Below are positions 35,829 through 44,408 of a stretch of DNA of 44,408 bases, in pieces. Numbering within the stretch: position 1 is the first letter of the stretch; each line of letters starts with the position of its first letter. This DNA is from Planctomycetaceae bacterium (lineage in GTDB: Bacteria > Planctomycetota > Planctomycetia > Pirellulales > Thermoguttaceae). A program made the position numbers and the translations under genes. Below the pieces are notes generated by a model. That model was given only the letters and a program-made list of their open reading frames with translations, was not told where the DNA came from and searched no databases. Location: NCBI GenBank assembly GCA_012719125.1, contig JAAYAY010000190.1:1-44408 (forward strand), in the 5' to 3' direction.

Positions 35829-36142
35829 GTAGGGTGGGCCAAGTGGGCCATAACGGCAATCGTTCGCGTATCGATCGTCGCAGCAATTGTGGACCGTAAT
35901 GGACAACCGAAACGCGAACGCGGCCCACCATGGTACGCGTTCTATTGGGAGACGGCCGCATCGTGCCGGAACGGATTCGGAGCGATCGAAAGACGATGCG
36001 CGATTGGATGCACGTTGTATGAGATGGGATCCGCCCCACGGTGGGCCGTCACTCGCGGACCGGCAATTCATACGGAAACGGCCTTGGCCAATCGCCGCAT
36101 GGTGAACGCCGGTTGGCGTTGGGTCGTTTTGGCCCACCCTAC
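35829..36142. repeat. 314-bp element bounded by 14-bp inverted repeats; no gene
   Basis: GTAGGGTGGGCCAA (35829-35842) and its exact complement TTGGCCCACCCTAC (36129-36142) bound the gap between the second sulfatase and the NagB/PIG-L gene. A nested pair, CGCGGCCCACC near 35919 and GGTGGGCCGTC near 36041, suggests a composite structure. It contains no convincing gene. Size and ends fit a MITE-like unit; GTAGGGTGGGCC repeats are frequent in planctomycetes (general knowledge). Confidence 0.65.
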
Positions 36143-36164
36143 AGTTCACCCTGCACTTCAGCTA

Positions 36165-38519
36165 CTAAAAGTCTTCCGCAGCCCTCCTCAGACTCCGGGC
36201 CGTCTGGCGGAACTCCTTCATGTCCATCTCGCGGAGATAGACGAACCCCCGGGCGCCGCGGATCAGCGGGCTGGTGTGTTCGGCGAACCAGGCCCGGCCC
36301 AGGCAGGTTTTGAGCATCTGGTACTGGTCCACCTGGATCGCCTGGGCCAGCTCGCAGAAGGGCCCGTCGTGGTCGAAACTGGGGAAGGACGCCTCCTTCT
36401 GGGAAACGAACGTGTTGAGGAAGGCGCTCTCCATCACCGAGAGCATGTTGAGCGAGACGGGCACGTAGACGTTGGCCTCGCTCGGATGGAACCGGAACCA
36501 GACGTTGCGATAGCCCCAGATGCGGAGATCGGCGCCCTCGTTCCTGTCGATGTACTGATTGGCCGCCTCGCTGATGGCCTGCAGCACCTTGTAGTGCGTG
36601 TCGGGACCGCTGGCTTCGGGGTCCAGGGCGCAGGAGACGACGTTGGGGCGGACCTCTTCGAGAAGATCGAGAACCGGCTTGGCGTCGCGCTCGACGGTCG
36701 GCTCGGGGACGAAGATGTCGCCCGTGTAGAATCCCAGCCGGAGATGGCGGATGTTGGAGCACTGCCAGCCGAAATAGCCCCAGAGCGTCTCCGCTTCCCA
36801 TTCGCGGCACATCCCCTTGAGCTTCTGGACCATATCGGGGTCTTTGCGGCCGGGGTAGACGCTGTGGAAGTAATGGTCGAGTTCCGTCATCCGGTCGCGA
36901 ACCGCGCTGAGGCTGCTCTCGTCGTAGAGCTCCATCAAGTTGCGGAGCATGCGGCGGGCGGCGCCTTCGGCTCGCATGTCCTCGTTCCGGGCGGCAATCC
37001 CGTCAAGGTACTGCCACACGTCTCGGTTGCGCCCCTCTTCGTTCTCCAACTCGAAATAACCTTCCCGGTAAAGATCGCGAAACACGCCCGAGTCGAGCCA
37101 GCGGTTGAGCCCCTGCAATTGGGCCAGCATGTAGTGATTGGTGACGGCCGTGAATCCACTGGTGAGGGTGACGAAATAGTGCTGGTTGTTCGGATTCCGC
37201 ATGTTGCGGACGATATGGGGCATGATGCCCAGCATCAGATCGTCGTGGTGGGGCTCCGTGTGAAGGAAACAGGTATTCGCGCAAGCCTGGCTGCCCCGAT
37301 TGACCTTCTCGACCAGTTGCTCGTGCACGAAGCGTGCGGCGTCGCCCAGCGATTGCTGTCTGCCCGCCAGAACCTCGCGCAGCATGGGATCCTGGCCGGC
37401 TTCCGCCTCGGTGAGTTCCAGCACCGTCTTCCGCCTAGCCAGGGCCAGGTCGATGACTGCACGTTCGAGTTGCTCGTTGGTGAAGTTCCCTTCCTTGACC
37501 GTCAGGGCCACCTGGCGCCGGCCGAGACGGCGAGCCGCGCCCATGGTGATGTAGAACCGGGCGTTGGGGAGACAGCGCAACGCACTGGCCGGGATTCGTA
37601 CGCCGGTCTGGGCCTGGACGGCGTCGGCCACGACGCCCGCCTTGGCTTCCCCGGCCGCAATGATAATGGCCGTGCAGTTCGGATTGCGTGCAATCGTTCC
37701 CAGCCCGATGGTGATCACCAACCGGCGCCGGGAGACTTCGATTCCGCCCAGGTCGCCGGCGGCGGCCGCCTGGGTTTCGTAGTTGGTGGCCATCAACCGG
37801 GTGGTGGACCGGTGGTCCGAGCCGCGGATGTTGAATCCCACGTGGCCGTCGGGACCGATTCCCCCCAAGAAGAAGCCGATTCCGCCCAGGGCCTGAATCC
37901 TCTCCTCGTGCTGCTGGCACCAGTCGTCGATCCGGGTGAGCACGTCTGCCTGGATCCGCTCCAGGTCGCTTGCCGGGCTGCGGGTGCGCAGCGACAGATC
38001 GACCGTCGAATCGGGCCAGATCGAGCGGAGCGTCTCTCCTTCTCGCACGCCGATTTCGGCGCAGTTCATCAGCAGCGCCTTCTGCGGATCGAGACCGAAA
38101 CCCCGCAAATAGTACTTGTTGACGTAGTAGTGGAAGCTGTTCTTCTGCGACGGCTGGATCGGATAGAACTCGTCGATCTGCACGAAGTGCAGGCTTCTCA
38201 TGTCCGGACGCCTTCCCGGATCGACGCCCGCCTGTTCGAGCAGCGCACGCGTTTCCGGCGCGTCCCAGGTCGACAGCAGCCGCTGCACCCACTTGATGAA
38301 ATGCTCGGGCGTCTTGCCCGTAGGCAACGACACGACCCCGCCCGGGTTGTCTTGAACCCATTCGACGAACCGCATGGCAATCAGCCGGCCCAGGGCCGGA
38401 AAGTTGCCCACGGTAATCACCGGAATCTTCTCGTCGGGGAGGTAGATCGGGTCGAGCGGCGACTCTTCGACGGCGCGCTGCTCGACGGGGGTCAAGACAA
38501 ATTGAGGGGCTTTGTTCAT
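36165..38519 (-). CDS. nagB: Glucosamine-6-phosphate deaminase / PIG-L deacetylase-like fusion
   Basis: 784 residues in two domains, with no signal peptide. About 20-360 are NagB-like: 'VVSLPTGKTPEHF' (62-74), 'DEFYP' (D116, E117), 'SFHYYVNKYYL', 'GIGPDGHVGFN' (220-230) and 'VITIGLGTIA'. NagB converts glucosamine-6-phosphate to fructose-6-phosphate and ammonia. About 415-700 resemble PIG-L/GlcNAc deacetylases: 'HTEPHHDDLMLG' (H424-D427) takes the place of the usual AHPDDE motif. A C-terminal helical region follows. NagB-PIG-L fusions are known from Bacteroidetes annotations (from memory), so the pairing is not unique. One polypeptide could deacetylate and then deaminate an amino-sugar phosphate. 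The start at 38519 precedes the first conserved block and lies 270 bp downstream of the kinase gene. Confidence 0.82.
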   Translation of the reverse strand: MNKAPQFVLTPVEQRAVEESPLDPIYLPDEKIPVITVGNFPALGRLIAMRFVEWVQDNPGGVVSLPTGKTPEHFIKWVQRLLSTWDAPETRALLEQAGVDPGRRPDMRSLHFVQIDEFYPIQPSQKNSFHYYVNKYYLRGFGLDPQKALLMNCAEIGVREGETLRSIWPDSTVDLSLRTRSPASDLERIQADVLTRIDDWCQQHEERIQALGGIGFFLGGIGPDGHVGFNIRGSDHRSTTRLMATNYETQAAAAGDLGGIEVSRRRLVITIGLGTIARNPNCTAIIIAAGEAKAGVVADAVQAQTGVRIPASALRCLPNARFYITMGAARRLGRRQVALTVKEGNFTNEQLERAVIDLALARRKTVLELTEAEAGQDPMLREVLAGRQQSLGDAARFVHEQLVEKVNRGSQACANTCFLHTEPHHDDLMLGIMPHIVRNMRNPNNQHYFVTLTSGFTAVTNHYMLAQLQGLNRWLDSGVFRDLYREGYFELENEEGRNRDVWQYLDGIAARNEDMRAEGAARRMLRNLMELYDESSLSAVRDRMTELDHYFHSVYPGRKDPDMVQKLKGMCREWEAETLWGYFGWQCSNIRHLRLGFYTGDIFVPEPTVERDAKPVLDLLEEVRPNVVSCALDPEASGPDTHYKVLQAISEAANQYIDRNEGADLRIWGYRNVWFRFHPSEANVYVPVSLNMLSVMESAFLNTFVSQKEASFPSFDHDGPFCELAQAIQVDQYQMLKTCLGRAWFAEHTSPLIRGARGFVYLREMDMKEFRQTARSLRRAAEDF

Positions 38520-38789
38520 GATTGCTCAGTATCCAAATCGAATCGAAAACACCCGCCCATTCGCGGGCTCAACAAAACTCTGCGGGACGCTACGCCGTTC
38601 GACAACCCGAAACCCTCGCCGTCGGAGCAAGACAGCAAGCCGAAAATGCGACGGACTCGGGTTGTCCGGCATGTTCGGGCGCCCTGGGACGTCTGACGGC
38701 GAACGCCGGACCTGTCGAGCTGCTTCCTTCCAGCCAAACGGAACGGGGCCCCGACGCCCGGAACCCCGACGCGAAATGCCCGGGCTGCC

Positions 38790-40286
38790 TCACGTGCGAG
38801 GTGGCTCGGGAACGATCCGGTCGAGCACTTCTCGAAGGGCTTTCATCTTGAGGGGCATGTGGAGAACGACCCGACTGTCCGACGTCTTGGCGTTCTCCTC
38901 CCAGGTGCGTTGGGGCTCGTCGAGCAGCAGCACGATGGCGACGTTCTGCGTCTTGGCGTTATCGGCCAGACGATTGAAGGCGTTCAAGGCCGGCATGCCG
39001 ATGTCCTGGGCATTGATGAGCAAGCCTTCCGCCGTCTGCGGATTCTCGAAGAACTTGCCGACGGCCAGGAAGGGATCGGTCGTTGCGCTCGCGGAGTATC
39101 CCACTTTGCCCAAGGCGCTGCGCAGTTGTTCCTGCCGCATCGGGTCGCCTTCGACGAGTATCAGGTTCTTCAGCGGTTTTTCGGCGACGTAGGCCTCCGG
39201 GGCCGGAGCCGCCTCGCCCTCCGCACCCGGCTCTGTCGTCGCCTTGCCCGACAGGCGGGCGTGCAACGTCTCCAGGTCGGCAAGCATCCTGTCGGGCGTC
39301 TGGTAGCGCCGATCGGGATCGAGCAGCATCGCCCGGTTCACGACCATCGCCACGTTCTGCGGTAACTCGCGGAGCACCTGCTGAATCGGTTCGATATCCT
39401 CAAATCGCGTTCGGCTCAAGCGATGCATCTTATCGCGAGGTTCCTGGAGAGGCGATTTGCCCGTCAGCATGTGGTAATAGATGCAGCCGAGGAAGAAAAG
39501 GTCGCTGCGGGTGTGGTCGCCTCGCACCCCGGTCGCTCTCTCCAGGGCCGCATACTCGATGGTTCGCGTGTTGGGAAGGTCCATGTCGGCGATCATCTCG
39601 GTGCTCAACTCGTCGCTGATCGAAGCCAGCCCGAAATCGGCCAGCTTCGCCTGCCCCCGGCTCGAAATCAGCACGTTGGTCATCTTCATGTCGCGATGCG
39701 AGAGTCCTTGCTCGTGGGCGTACGTCAGGCCGCGGGCAATGTCGGCCATGATACGCGTGGCTTCGACCGGATCGATACGGCGGCGAATCCTGACGAACTC
39801 CTTGAGATTCCATCCTTCCACGAAGTCCATCACCAGGAAGTGAAGGCGATCCTTCGACGACACCTGGTGAACCGCCACGACGTTGGGATGGCGAAGATTG
39901 AGCCCGAGTTCTCCCTCGCGCGTGAATTGGTCTACGGCCGACTGGCCGGCGTACTTCTTGTCGAGATGCCGCCGGCGCAGGACCTTGACCGCCATGATGT
40001 CGTTCGTCTGGCGGTGCGAGGCTCGGAAGACCCGAGCGAAGGTCCCGGCTCCCACCATGTAGAGAATCTTGTAGTCTCCGTGGAAGAAGTCGGACCGCTT
40101 GTTGGCCAGCAGCAACTCGACCTGATAATTCGTCAAGATCCCACGGCGGACACAGGCCCGAAAGAAGTCGTCGGTCGGAATGTTCCGGCTGCCCAACTCC
40201 GCCCAGATTCCTTGCAGTTGCTGGTCGGTGACCAGTTTCAAATCGAGGGCCCGGTCGGCCATCTGCTCCGCTTTGATTTGGGCCAT
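38790..40286 (-). CDS. Ser/Thr protein kinase with a degenerate receiver domain
   Basis: 498 residues from the ATG at 40286, chosen over the open frame to 40493 because GGGAG lies 9 bases upstream. Residues 1-70 form a helical planctomycete-type leader. The kinase domain (about 72-380) has 'VGAGTFARVF' (glycine loop), K101 in 'AVKVLRR', 'HRDMKMTN' (D199, K201, N204) and 'DFG' (217-219); the usual APE is replaced by 'YAALE'. No transmembrane segment is seen, so it is cytoplasmic. After a proline/alanine linker, about 395-495 fold like a response-regulator receiver ('KNLILVEGDPMRQEQLRSAL'). The expected phospho-acceptor Asp seems to be Asn in 'LLINAQDIGMP', while the conserved Lys remains in 'MPLKMKAL'. 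It may sense or bind rather than accept phosphate. Target unknown. Confidence 0.88.
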   Translation of the reverse strand: MAQIKAEQMADRALDLKLVTDQQLQGIWAELGSRNIPTDDFFRACVRRGILTNYQVELLLANKRSDFFHGDYKILYMVGAGTFARVFRASHRQTNDIMAVKVLRRRHLDKKYAGQSAVDQFTREGELGLNLRHPNVVAVHQVSSKDRLHFLVMDFVEGWNLKEFVRIRRRIDPVEATRIMADIARGLTYAHEQGLSHRDMKMTNVLISSRGQAKLADFGLASISDELSTEMIADMDLPNTRTIEYAALERATGVRGDHTRSDLFFLGCIYYHMLTGKSPLQEPRDKMHRLSRTRFEDIEPIQQVLRELPQNVAMVVNRAMLLDPDRRYQTPDRMLADLETLHARLSGKATTEPGAEGEAAPAPEAYVAEKPLKNLILVEGDPMRQEQLRSALGKVGYSASATTDPFLAVGKFFENPQTAEGLLINAQDIGMPALNAFNRLADNAKTQNVAIVLLLDEPQRTWEENAKTSDSRVVLHMPLKMKALREVLDRIVPEPPRT

Positions 40287-40464
40287 GCGATCTCGCTCCC
40301 GCACAAGGCAACTGGGGAAAAGAAGACGACTCAACGGCTCTCCGGCCACCCCCTTCTCGGCCGGTTCAAGAATGGGAACCGAACCAGAATTCGCATCTGG
40401 TCCCCCGCCCAAGACGGGCAGGAAAAGCCGTGGTCGGCTGGCGGCGCTGCTTCTCCAACCCCCT

Positions 40465-40493
40465 ATCCTATTCAGCCCGCTTCCCGCCCGCAA
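40465..40493 (-). promoter_or_regulatory. Possible promoter of the kinase gene
   Basis: On the minus strand TTGCGG (40493-40488) and TAGGAT (40470-40465) are 17 bases apart. Both boxes are imperfect. Transcription would begin near 40458, leaving a leader of about 170 bases. No other signal or gene was seen in 40287-40540. Confidence 0.3.
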
Positions 40494-40540
40494 TCCAAAT
40501 GCCCCCTTGGCCGGACAGAGCTTGGTAATCGCAACAAAAA

Positions 40541-40573
40541 TGCCCCGCTATGGCAAATCGCCGTAGCGGGGCA
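40541..40573 (-). terminator. Rho-independent terminator of the small coiled-coil gene
   Basis: A perfect 10-bp stem (TGCCCCGCTA at 40541-40550 with TAGCGGGGCA at 40564-40573) is followed on the minus strand by TTTTTGTTGC. The orientation and the T tract fit termination of the gene ending at 40618, 45 bases away. It is the clearest intrinsic terminator in the window and separates that gene from the kinase gene. Confidence 0.8.
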
Positions 40574-40617
40574 GTCGGAGGGAGGGGGTATTTGGGGAAA
40601 AGGAGTCAACCAGCCCG

Positions 40618-40902
40618 TTAAGAGGCCTCTTCCAGTTGGCGGCGGTAATCGTCTCGTTCTCGCCGCGTCGCCTCGAGATCGAACATCAGGTACTTCATGT
40701 CCAGACGCAGTTGGCTCAGGGCGTCCTGAACCAGCGAGAGGATGCGCCGCCTGCGGCGAGTGCTGTCAACCACCCGTTCGAGGGCTGCTTCGACCTGATC
40801 GCGGGCAGGGGCCGGCAACCCCTGGATCGCTTCCACCAGATCCGCCAGCTCGCTGGGGACTTCTTGTTTCTCTTCGTGCTCTTTTTGCTGCCGCTGCGTC
40901 AT
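40618..40902 (-). CDS. Small coiled-coil protein, function unknown
   Basis: 94 residues beginning 'MTQRQQKEHEEKQEVPSELA'. AAGGAG lies 7 bases before the ATG at 40902, one of the best ribosome sites in the window, so this start is preferred to the Met at 40944. The protein is charged and helical, with a basic cluster 'STRRRRRILSLVQDALSQLR' and a C-terminal heptad-like helix ('MFDLEATRRERDDYRRQLEE') suited to dimerisation. No family is recognised. It has its own terminator and lies upstream of the kinase gene on the same strand. A structural or DNA-associated role is possible but unsupported. Confidence 0.75.
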   Translation of the reverse strand: MTQRQQKEHEEKQEVPSELADLVEAIQGLPAPARDQVEAALERVVDSTRRRRRILSLVQDALSQLRLDMKYLMFDLEATRRERDDYRRQLEEAS

Positions 40903-41409
40903 GGTTGTCTCCTTCGCGGTTTGGACGGTTCTAGCCAGGAGCATCCGGCGCGCCGAAAGACAGACACAAACCAGGCAGTCTCCATAACCTAATGCAAATC
41001 AACACTTTACATCTTTCCGCAAACTGTCCGTGCCGAATGTCCAGGATGACTTTTGGCAACGTTTGGTCTGGTCCGATGTCGCAAATCCTGTTAAAAGCTC
41101 GTCTTACGTCAACGAAACACACACCTCGCCGCGTTGCGGGAACACCTCATGATGCCGCGTGGTCTGACACGGTCGCACGACAGACGATCGCGGTTGAGGA
41201 TTAGCCGGATTCGGCCTTCGTCTCGCGACGATGCCGCCGAGCTGGAGAATCCACCTAGCTGCGGGTCCGGGGGGGCGGAACCTGACCCCCCAACGATCGT
41301 TCGGCCCCTTGATGGATGTCCGCAGCCACAGCGTCGTTCTGTCCCGTAGAAAAAAAGAAGACTTCAGTTTTGAGACGCTTCCCGCTCCCCTGAAGTTCCC
41401 CGAGAGGTA
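40903..41409. other. 507-bp divergent intergenic region
   Basis: It separates the leftward coiled-coil gene from the rightward secreted-protein gene, so it should hold two promoters. Short frames on both strands look non-coding. AT-richer sequence at 40985-41125 is the likely promoter area. No clear -35/-10 pair was chosen. CTTCAG at 41362-41367 and CTGAAG at 41391-41396 form a weak inverted pair just ahead of the GAGAGG ribosome site. Confidence 0.5.
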
Positions 41410-44199
41410 ATGAGTCGTAGCCCGTCCTCCCCCATCCTTCTGGTTGCCGCCATCCTTGCGCTGCCCTGGGCCGCACCCCAGCGGGCCATGGCCCAGTCAG
41501 CCTGGTATGAGGGCTTCGAACAGATGGCCCCCTCTTGGGAGTTCCTCGATGCGGATGGCCCCTATGTCCTCCGCGGACATCAGCGAACCCCCCAGATTCG
41601 CAATACCGGCGAGCGCTCCGAGTGGATCTCCGTCGCCGGCGAAGGGGGAACCTATGTCTACATGGCCCACGAGGTGGGAAGACCGCGAGTGATCGCAGAA
41701 CTCACCCCGACGATCCAGGTACAAGCCGATCGGCCCGGAATTCAGTTGCTGGCCGAGTTGACTCTGCCACGAAGCTCCCATCCTCAGACTGGCCAGCCCC
41801 TGACAACGCTCGTTCGCGGAACAAGCTACACGAACGTGGGCAAATGGCAGCAGTTGCGGATCGACGACCTGCCACTTTTGCTGACCAGGCAAACCCGCAT
41901 TCTCCGGGCGGAATTCGGGCCGTCTGTCGATCCCCGCGAAGCCTACATCTCGCGAATCGTATTGAACGTATATGCAGGCCCCGGGGTAACGAACGTTTGG
42001 ATCGACGATCTCGATGTCTCCGGCTATGTGGAAGCGTCGCCCAATCAGCCGGTCGCGCCCGCGGCCATCCCCCCCTCACCCCCCCCTGCTCCGACCAGTC
42101 CATGGCAGGGCGCAGGCTCTCCGCCTGTTGACGACAACACGCAACGGCGAGTTCATCTCGATCGATCCGTTCTGTTGGTCGACGACTCGCCTTTCTTCGT
42201 CCGCGCCGTTCGCTGGCGAGGCGAGCCGCTCACCGCACTGCGTAGCTTGGGATTCAACACGGTCTGGTTGGACCGGTTCCCGTCCGCGGAACTATTGGCC
42301 GAGGCCGAGCGAACCGGCATGTGGCTCATCAGTCCGCCGCCGCTGCCCCAGTTGCCTCCCGCCGGTAACGCGCCATCTGCCCCACCTATTTTCGGACCCG
42401 AGTATCGGTCGGTTCTGGCGTGGGACCTGGGCGAAGGCCTGGAAGACCGGCAGGAAGAAGTCGATTCAGTCCGGCTCTGGGCAGAGCGAATCCGCACGGC
42501 CGATACTCGGTTTCGCCGCCCGTTGATCGCACGCCCGGAGAGCAATCTCCGGGCGTACAGCCGCATCGCCGACATCCTCGTCATCGGGCGTCCCGCCCTC
42601 GGTTCGAGCCTGGAACTGTCGGAGTACGCCCAGTGGCTTCGACTCCGGCCCCAGTTGGCTCGCCCCGGGACCCCGATCTGGGTCGTGGTGCCGACCGGTC
42701 CGGAACCGGCTCTGCTGGCGCAATGGCAGACCATGTCGCCAGGCGAGCTTGCGGCGGCCGGATTCTCCTCGGAACAGCTTCGATTGATCACTTACCTGTC
42801 GTGCGCGAGCGGTGCCCGGGGGCTGCTCTTCGAATCCTACACTCCCATCGACTCCACGGAGCCGTGGGCCGAAGTCCGACGAGTCTCCCTGGAACTCTTC
42901 AATCTGGAACTGACGCTCGCGGAGCCCTGGCTTGCCGGCGGAAACGTGACCGCCATGGCCTATTCGAAGGCCAATCCTGAGATTCTGGCGCCGGTCTTCC
43001 GCACGGATCGGGCCCAATTGGCAATTCCCATCTGGGCCGGACCGGGGGCGGGACAGGTGCCCGCTCCAGGAGCCCAACGATCGATCTCCGTGGTGGTGCC
43101 CGGCGTTCCTGAAGCCGACAACGTCCACGAATTGACGCCGGGACGACCTCGCCGGGCTCGCTACAAACGTATTGCCGGCGGAACGGAAGTCGTCATCGAC
43201 AGCTTTGCCCTGACGACCTTCGTCCTTCTCACCCAGGATCAGTTGGCCTTCACGAGCTGCAATCGCCGGACCCAGACCATCGGCCCCCGAGCGGCCGAAT
43301 TGCAGCGGCGCCTGGCGGAACTGAAGACCGAGCAATTCGAACGCCTGATCGTTCCTGTCACCCTTGGCGTCCCGGGCACCCGACAGCTCAAAGCACTGGA
43401 AGCAGAAATCCCTACCCTCCGCCGAACCGCCCAGGAATCGCTGGCAAGGTGTGGCCAGGCACTGGCAAGTCGCGACTATGCGGGCGCCTGCGTGCATGCG
43501 GCCGAGGCGATGCGTCCGATGCAACTGCTCGAGCGCGAGCACTGGCAGGCCGCCTCTCAGAGCGTGACCGGTTCGGCGTCGAGCCCGATGCTGGCAACGT
43601 TTGCCACCTTGCCCGGCCACTGGGCGCTGCTGCGAGCCGTCTCCCAAAGCCCGCCCGGAACCAACCTCCTTCCCGCCGGCGATTTCGAGAACCTGCAGGC
43701 CTGGCTCGGTTCGGGCTGGGAGCACATCCAGCATCCCGTGACGGGGGTGACCCCTCGCGCCGACCTGGTTCCTGAAGCCGCCCGCAGCGGCACGCTTGGC
43801 CTGCGCCTTGCCGTCACGGCAACCGACTCCGAGCAAGTCCCCCAACTCGTCGAGTCGGCTCCGGTCTGGATTGCCTCGGCGCCCGTCAACCTCGACGCGA
43901 GAACGCTCGTGGCCATCCGCGGATGGGTACGGATTCCCGAACCGATCCAAGGAAGCGCCGACGGGTTGCTGGTGATCGACTCCCTCACAGGCCCAGCACT
44001 TGCCGAGCGAATTCAAGCCAACGACGAGTGGCAGGAATTCGTCCTCTATCGTGTCTACCCACAATCGGGCCCCCTCCGCCTGACCTTCGCCATGACGGGA
44101 ATGGGAACGGCCTACATCGACGACGTGTCGATCCAGACGCTGGCACCCGCTCCCACGCCCGTGGCGGCGCAGGCGGGTTATCCGGCCGTAAGAAGGTAG
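41410..44199 (+). CDS. Large secreted protein with two beta-sandwich ends and a degenerate barrel-like centre
   Basis: 929 residues with a signal peptide (1-28, 'ILLVAAILALPWAAPQRAMA'). GAGAGG lies 3 bases before the ATG. Residues about 30-205 form a beta-sandwich ending 'TNVWIDDLDVSGYVE'; about 760-915 form a similar module ending 'GTAYIDDVSIQ'. A proline-rich linker ('AIPPSPPPAPTSPW') follows the first. The middle (about 245-600) begins like a glycoside-hydrolase barrel ('VDDSPFFVRAVRWRGEPLTA', 'LGFNTVWLDRF', 'SVLAWDLGEGL'), but I see no clear pair of catalytic acids. A helical segment (about 620-740) precedes the last module. Similar proteins are common and uncharacterised in planctomycetes. 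It may be a glycan-binding pseudo-enzyme or cell-surface protein. The 209 bases after it hold no recognisable gene. Confidence 0.75.
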   Translation: MSRSPSSPILLVAAILALPWAAPQRAMAQSAWYEGFEQMAPSWEFLDADGPYVLRGHQRTPQIRNTGERSEWISVAGEGGTYVYMAHEVGRPRVIAELTPTIQVQADRPGIQLLAELTLPRSSHPQTGQPLTTLVRGTSYTNVGKWQQLRIDDLPLLLTRQTRILRAEFGPSVDPREAYISRIVLNVYAGPGVTNVWIDDLDVSGYVEASPNQPVAPAAIPPSPPPAPTSPWQGAGSPPVDDNTQRRVHLDRSVLLVDDSPFFVRAVRWRGEPLTALRSLGFNTVWLDRFPSAELLAEAERTGMWLISPPPLPQLPPAGNAPSAPPIFGPEYRSVLAWDLGEGLEDRQEEVDSVRLWAERIRTADTRFRRPLIARPESNLRAYSRIADILVIGRPALGSSLELSEYAQWLRLRPQLARPGTPIWVVVPTGPEPALLAQWQTMSPGELAAAGFSSEQLRLITYLSCASGARGLLFESYTPIDSTEPWAEVRRVSLELFNLELTLAEPWLAGGNVTAMAYSKANPEILAPVFRTDRAQLAIPIWAGPGAGQVPAPGAQRSISVVVPGVPEADNVHELTPGRPRRARYKRIAGGTEVVIDSFALTTFVLLTQDQLAFTSCNRRTQTIGPRAAELQRRLAELKTEQFERLIVPVTLGVPGTRQLKALEAEIPTLRRTAQESLARCGQALASRDYAGACVHAAEAMRPMQLLEREHWQAASQSVTGSASSPMLATFATLPGHWALLRAVSQSPPGTNLLPAGDFENLQAWLGSGWEHIQHPVTGVTPRADLVPEAARSGTLGLRLAVTATDSEQVPQLVESAPVWIASAPVNLDARTLVAIRGWVRIPEPIQGSADGLLVIDSLTGPALAERIQANDEWQEFVLYRVYPQSGPLRLTFAMTGMGTAYIDDVSIQTLAPAPTPVAAQAGYPAVRR

Positions 44200-44408
44200 G
44201 TTTGCAGGCCTATCTTGCAGCGATCGTTGCCGCGTCCGTCCTTCGGGCCTGTTAGGGCTTCCGCCGCCACCGTCACAATTGCCTTGGTGCAAAGGAGTCC
44301 GAGACGATGAATCGTCTTCCGTTTGGTGGAGATGGAGTCCCGGCGCGGCGCAGCCGCAACCAAAGCAGGGCAGGAGGGTTGGGGGTTGGGTGCGACCGGC
44401 TATGAAAG

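Noticed and set aside
35637-38696. 1019-codon open frame on the + strand
   Set aside because: Antisense to the NagB/PIG-L fusion, whose motifs are clear; the frame also crosses an inverted-repeat element.
42466-44292. 608-codon open frame on the - strand
   Set aside because: Shadow of the secreted protein at 41410-44199, which has a ribosome site and a signal peptide.

Overview
The window looks like part of a planctomycete chromosome, probably a free-living, polysaccharide-degrading member near the Pirellulales. The grounds are high GC, many secreted enzymes with signal peptides, paired sulfatases, an 'NPYQSP' membrane protein, a Ser/Thr kinase of planctomycete style, weak or absent Shine-Dalgarno sites, and dense intergenic palindromic repeats. 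No rRNA, tRNA, CRISPR array or transposase gene was seen.

Layout. (1) 0.5-4.5 kb, + strand: a secreted sugar-phosphate-isomerase-like protein and two tandem neutral-ceramidase-like genes, the first broken by an in-frame amber codon. (2) 4.8-14.9 kb, + strand: a glycerophosphate gene cluster. It holds a SorC-family regulator with its own promoter and a perfect palindrome, a secreted glycerophosphodiesterase, an sn-glycerol-1-phosphate dehydrogenase, an organophosphate antiporter, a NagD-type HAD phosphatase (frameshifted near its end), GlpD, GlpT and a polyol-permease-like MFS protein. (3) 15.0-16.9 kb: typA. (4) 16.9-25.9 kb, - strand: an MFS protein carrying a palindromic repeat in its reading frame, a FucP-like permease with an upstream palindrome, a secreted mutarotase-like protein and a 1497-residue LamG/TIM-barrel protein. 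(5) 26-31.9 kb: repeat-rich accessory stretch with two 355-bp direct repeats around a membrane-protein gene, a clan-A glycoside hydrolase, small proteins of unknown role and a 3' relic of a PLP-dependent decarboxylase. (6) 32-35.8 kb, + strand: two sulfatases. (7) 36-40.9 kb, - strand: a NagB/PIG-L fusion, a kinase with a degenerate receiver domain and a small coiled-coil protein with a clear terminator. (8) 41.4-44.2 kb: a large secreted protein of unknown function.

How the genes may work together. The 4.8-14.9 kb set reads as scavenging of glycerophosphodiesters: periplasmic hydrolysis, uptake by two antiporters, and separate routes for sn-glycerol-1-phosphate (the dehydrogenase) and sn-glycerol-3-phosphate (GlpD), both ending at dihydroxyacetone phosphate. 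A catabolic route covering both stereoisomers is the most interesting hypothesis here. The fucP-mutarotase-LamG group, the sulfatases, the clan-A hydrolase and the NagB/PIG-L fusion suggest use of sulfated, fucose- or amino-sugar-containing glycans. All functions are inferred from sequence reading; no search was run.
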